In this document: piece by piece, positions 21,259 through 21,627 of the stretch
Layout: the number at the start of each line of letters is the position of its first letter
Position numbering within the stretch: position 1 is the stretch's first letter
Assembly: GCA_964453665.1 (NCBI GenBank)
Contig: CAYVQT010000052.1
Span: forward strand, 1 to 21,627
Source: DAOUTY01 sp964453665
GTDB taxonomy: Bacteria > Chloroflexota > Dehalococcoidia > SZUA-161
Direction: 5' to 3'
Length of the DNA: 21,627 bases
Position numbers and translations under genes: made by a program
Notes under the pieces: generated by a model
Seen by the model: only the letters and a program-made list of their open reading frames with translations
Told to the model about the DNA's origin: nothing
Databases searched by the model: none

Positions 21259-21321
21259 ATTAGCTTAATGGTCTATGTATTTGGATTTAAATATGATGTG
21301 GATGATAACATCCACATCGAG
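21259..21321. repeat. Partial copy R3 of the 97-bp repeat
   Basis: Only the right ~60 bp of the element remain, from ATTAG to CATCGAG. The terminal hairpin is perfect here: GATGTGGATG/CATCCACATC, 10 bp with loop ATAA, which repairs the C-A mismatch seen in R1 and R2. The middle part is more diverged, with small gaps. It lies just 3' of the zinc-ribbon protein gene. Confidence 0.65.
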
Positions 21322-21352
21322 CAAAGGCCTTATTAATCACCTATCTTTCTAA

Positions 21353-21514
21353 CTATCTCCACATTCCCGTTGCGGTGTTGTATCTCCATCTCTTATTGCA
21401 CTGCTTACATAGGTAATAGCGGATATTATAGCGTCCCTTACCGCTGATATCCTTTCCATATTCTTTTTTGTCAATATATTCCATTTTGCTTCCACAATCT
21501 GGGCACTTGTTCAT
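21353..21514 (-). CDS. Small zinc-ribbon protein (53 aa)
   Basis: Start chosen at 21514 because GGGGGAT lies 4 nt upstream and the product then begins MNKCPDCGSKM; the frame is open for 14 further codons without a site. Cysteines C4-x2-C7 and C36-x2-C39 form a classic zinc ribbon, with aromatic residues between (RYNIRYYLC) and a WRYNTATGMWR tail. It probably binds nucleic acid or a protein partner; the exact role is unknown. Small ribbons of this kind are common near mobile elements. It lies 69 nt from a hairpin at the window edge. Confidence 0.65.
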   Translation of the reverse strand: MNKCPDCGSKMEYIDKKEYGKDISGKGRYNIRYYLCKQCNKRWRYNTATGMWR

Positions 21515-21583
21515 GGCTATCCCCCATGATATATTACACTTGATGTATGATAACACAGTGGAATCAGTATTTATTTAATGTAC

Positions 21584-21625
21584 AAAACTTAAATCCCCGA
21601 CCGTAAGGTCGAGGGATGAAGTTTT
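21584..21625. mobile_element. Edge hairpin resembling an IS200/IS605 end
   Basis: TCCC-CGACC pairs with GGTCG-A-GGGA around a GTAA loop (9 bp with one bulged A), and AAAACTT/AAGTTTT extend it outward. Stem-loops of this shape next to ATGAAG words occur at the ends of IS200/IS605-type elements and their TnpB guide RNAs. No transposase is in the window, so the element, if present, would extend past 21627. A terminator is the main alternative. Confidence 0.35.
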
Positions 21626-21627
21626 CC

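Noticed and set aside
20414..21321. CRISPR array formed by the three repeats
   Set aside because: Repeats are 97 bp with inverted ends, only three copies at irregular spacing, with genes in between; no Cas genes.

Overview
The window reads as an anaerobic, lipid- or ring-degrading bacterium with moderately high GC. A Chloroflexota (Dehalococcoidia-like) host is my best guess. This rests on the mix of gene families: family III CoA-transferases, a tungsten aldehyde oxidoreductase, nitronate-monooxygenase-like flavoproteins, MaoC pairs and a PAS/HTH regulator, with no oxygenase. No marker gene is present to prove it.

Left flank (1-1104): the 5' end of a minus-strand gene leaves the window at base 1. 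It is followed by a low-density stretch with a small cysteine-rich peptide gene (393-518) and a doubtful 128-codon frame (487-873).

Core (1105-20320): eighteen minus-strand genes run head to tail, most with clear Shine-Dalgarno sites and gaps of 1-188 nt. Transcription runs from right to left. In that order they are: a PAS-HTH regulator; a FAS1-like hydratase subunit and MaoC subunit; an Ltp2-like thiolase-fold protein with its DUF35 zinc-ribbon partner; a crotonase; a nitronate-monooxygenase-like flavoprotein; a dienoyl-CoA-reductase-like SDR; a thiolase; a second FAS1-like/MaoC pair; a DMSO-reductase-family molybdoenzyme; a 16-Cys ferredoxin; an aldehyde ferredoxin oxidoreductase; two family III CoA-transferases; an acyl-CoA dehydrogenase; a second nitronate-monooxygenase-like protein; and a NIPSNAP/EthD-like protein. 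Together they form a CoA-ester degradation pathway: CoA transfer, dehydrogenation, hydration, double-bond isomerisation or reduction, then retro-aldol or thiolytic cleavage. A Mo/W redox module is built in. The combination of Ltp2, DUF35, MaoC pair, acyl-CoA dehydrogenase, SDR, crotonase, nitronate-monooxygenase-like protein, thiolase and CoA-transferase recalls the actinobacterial cholesterol side-chain and C/D-ring gene set, but here without oxygenases. That parallel is inference.

Regulation: a TTGACA promoter with an extended -10 lies just upstream of the regulator. Three TGTAG units spaced exactly 10 bp apart sit between the -10 and the start codon and look like an operator. Two 46-bp double-hairpin repeats with compensatory base changes sit in intercistronic gaps of the operon.

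Right flank (20321-21627): small minus-strand genes encode a two-helix membrane peptide, two very short basic proteins (34 and 43 aa) and a zinc-ribbon protein. They are interleaved with three copies (two full, one partial) of a 97-bp hairpin-ended repeat. The window ends in a hairpin resembling the ends of IS200/IS605 elements.

No rRNA, tRNA or CRISPR array was seen.
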